Source: Lethocerus indicus
Taxonomy: Eukaryota > Arthropoda > Insecta > Hemiptera > Belostomatidae
Assembly (NCBI GenBank): GCA_019843655.1
Contig: JACDQD010000010.1
Span: 4,137,637 to 4,201,636, forward strand
DNA length: 64,000 nt
Reading direction: 5' to 3'
This document shows, piece by piece, positions 63,389-64,000 of this stretch. Below the pieces are notes generated by a model. It searched no databases and was not told the origin of the DNA. It worked only from the letters and a program-made list of their open reading frames with translations. The stretch's first letter is position 1; each line of letters starts with the position of its first letter. The position numbers and the translations under genes were made by a program.

Positions 63389-63545
63389 TGTATACCGCCA
63401 ACGGTTGCCCTTTAGATACCTGATATATATAAAATCGTTTCTATACATTCAGACAGTACGAGAGCAACAAATAAAAAACTTTTAACCAGTTCCCAATAAT
63501 TAAAACAAGAGGAAAAAATAATTAGAAAACTGACTTTAATTTATA
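63389..63545 (+). repeat. diverged local direct duplication 2, copy B
   Basis: Seen: ACCGCCAACGGTTGCCCT, TTTAGATACCTGATATATAT, AAAAACTTTTAACCAG and AACAAGAGGAAAAAATAATT, then GAAAACTGACTTTAATTTA. Collinear with copy A, about 40 bp shorter and more AT-rich. Confidence 0.55.
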
Positions 63546-63839
63546 CATAACCGTTCGTTATGAGTATTTTGAAAGAAGACTTAATTTTCCCTCTTTTATA
63601 GTAATCATTACTACAGCTACAGCGATGACTAGTGCAAAAATAAACAAACTGATCTTGAAGGAAAGACAGGTTTTAATTTTAGATGCTAAACATGCATAAG
63701 GAACTAATTGGAAATTAAGAATTTAGTATTTTCTCTTATTATACTGCGTCAAACGAGTGCTGAATCATAGGTCAGTAGATTTTTTTGAATTTTATTTTGT
63801 TGTATGAACCCGTTTCTCCTCATATTAATGGATGTACTC

Positions 63840-64000
63840 CGAGATCGGTTCGTTTTGCCCCGGGCCATCGGCGTCATCGCGCCATGACGGGACCCTCGTA
63901 GTTGGGCAATTGCTCGGAGGCATTATATATCGCTGCGCACGGCCGACCCCCAACGCGAAATTTACGAAGGGGAGGCCACCAGTAAGTCTACATACGTTTT
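63840..64000. other. CpG-rich island, runs off the window
   Basis: CCCCGGGCCATCGGCGTC and CGCGCCATGACGGG; truncated by the window end. No gene seen. Confidence 0.35.

Noticed and set aside
1..64000. CRISPR arrays, rRNA, known insect microRNAs (let-7, miR-1, miR-9, miR-10, bantam), bacterial operons
   Set aside because: Looked for by eye on both strands; no regular spaced repeats, no rRNA-like sequence, no exact microRNA seeds in a hairpin, no prokaryotic gene layout.

Overview
The window looks like non-coding nuclear DNA from an animal, most likely an arthropod and probably an insect. The evidence is long (TA)n, (CT)n and (CA)n microsatellites, decayed dispersed repeats, no prokaryote-like gene layout (no dense long ORFs, no operons) and one short segment bounded by good eukaryotic splice signals. 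CpG is not obviously depleted by eye, which suggests weak DNA methylation. Species and locus cannot be read from the sequence. The longest open frames (up to 166 codons) run through microsatellites or GC-rich patches, where stop codons are rare, and none is recognisable as a known protein.

Layout: an AT-rich background is broken by roughly 40 GC- and CpG-rich islands of about 200-700 bp, spaced about 1-2 kb apart across the whole window. Clear examples are 840-1040, 1480-1930, 5920-6310, 7255-7700, 9080-9520, 14455-14900, 18830-19560, 21460-21900, 27170-27600, 28770-29340, 31020-31760, 37590-37870, 38870-39140, 40990-41290, 43850-44300, 53500-54240, 56180-56600, 60060-60330, 61230-61650 and 62740-63260. 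This pattern resembles a regulatory gene desert or a very long intron of a developmental gene. That is inference; cross-species conservation would decide it.

The only plausible coding segment is an internal exon at 56430-56522 (+): 93 bp, 31 codons, polypyrimidine tract plus CAG acceptor, CAG/GTATAA donor. It encodes a very charged peptide that I do not recognise. It sits in a GC-rich island, so the window may be mostly intron of that gene.

Repeats: (1) a family with copies at 11039-11270, 12321-12580, 39291-39370, 52070-52195 and 62560-62702. The first two are inverted dimers lying next to (TA)n arrays, and the best copies can fold into a compact type I hammerhead-like shape. (2) A second short dispersed family at 14104-14222 and 52857-52980, with a possible fragment at 1725-1770. 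(3) Two fragments with hAT-like ends at 34096-34269 (flanked by an 11-bp direct repeat) and 42343-42440. (4) Two diverged local direct duplications, 31484-31820/32203-32535 and 63105-63300/63389-63545. No functional rRNA or tRNA gene, CRISPR array or intact transposase/reverse transcriptase was seen.
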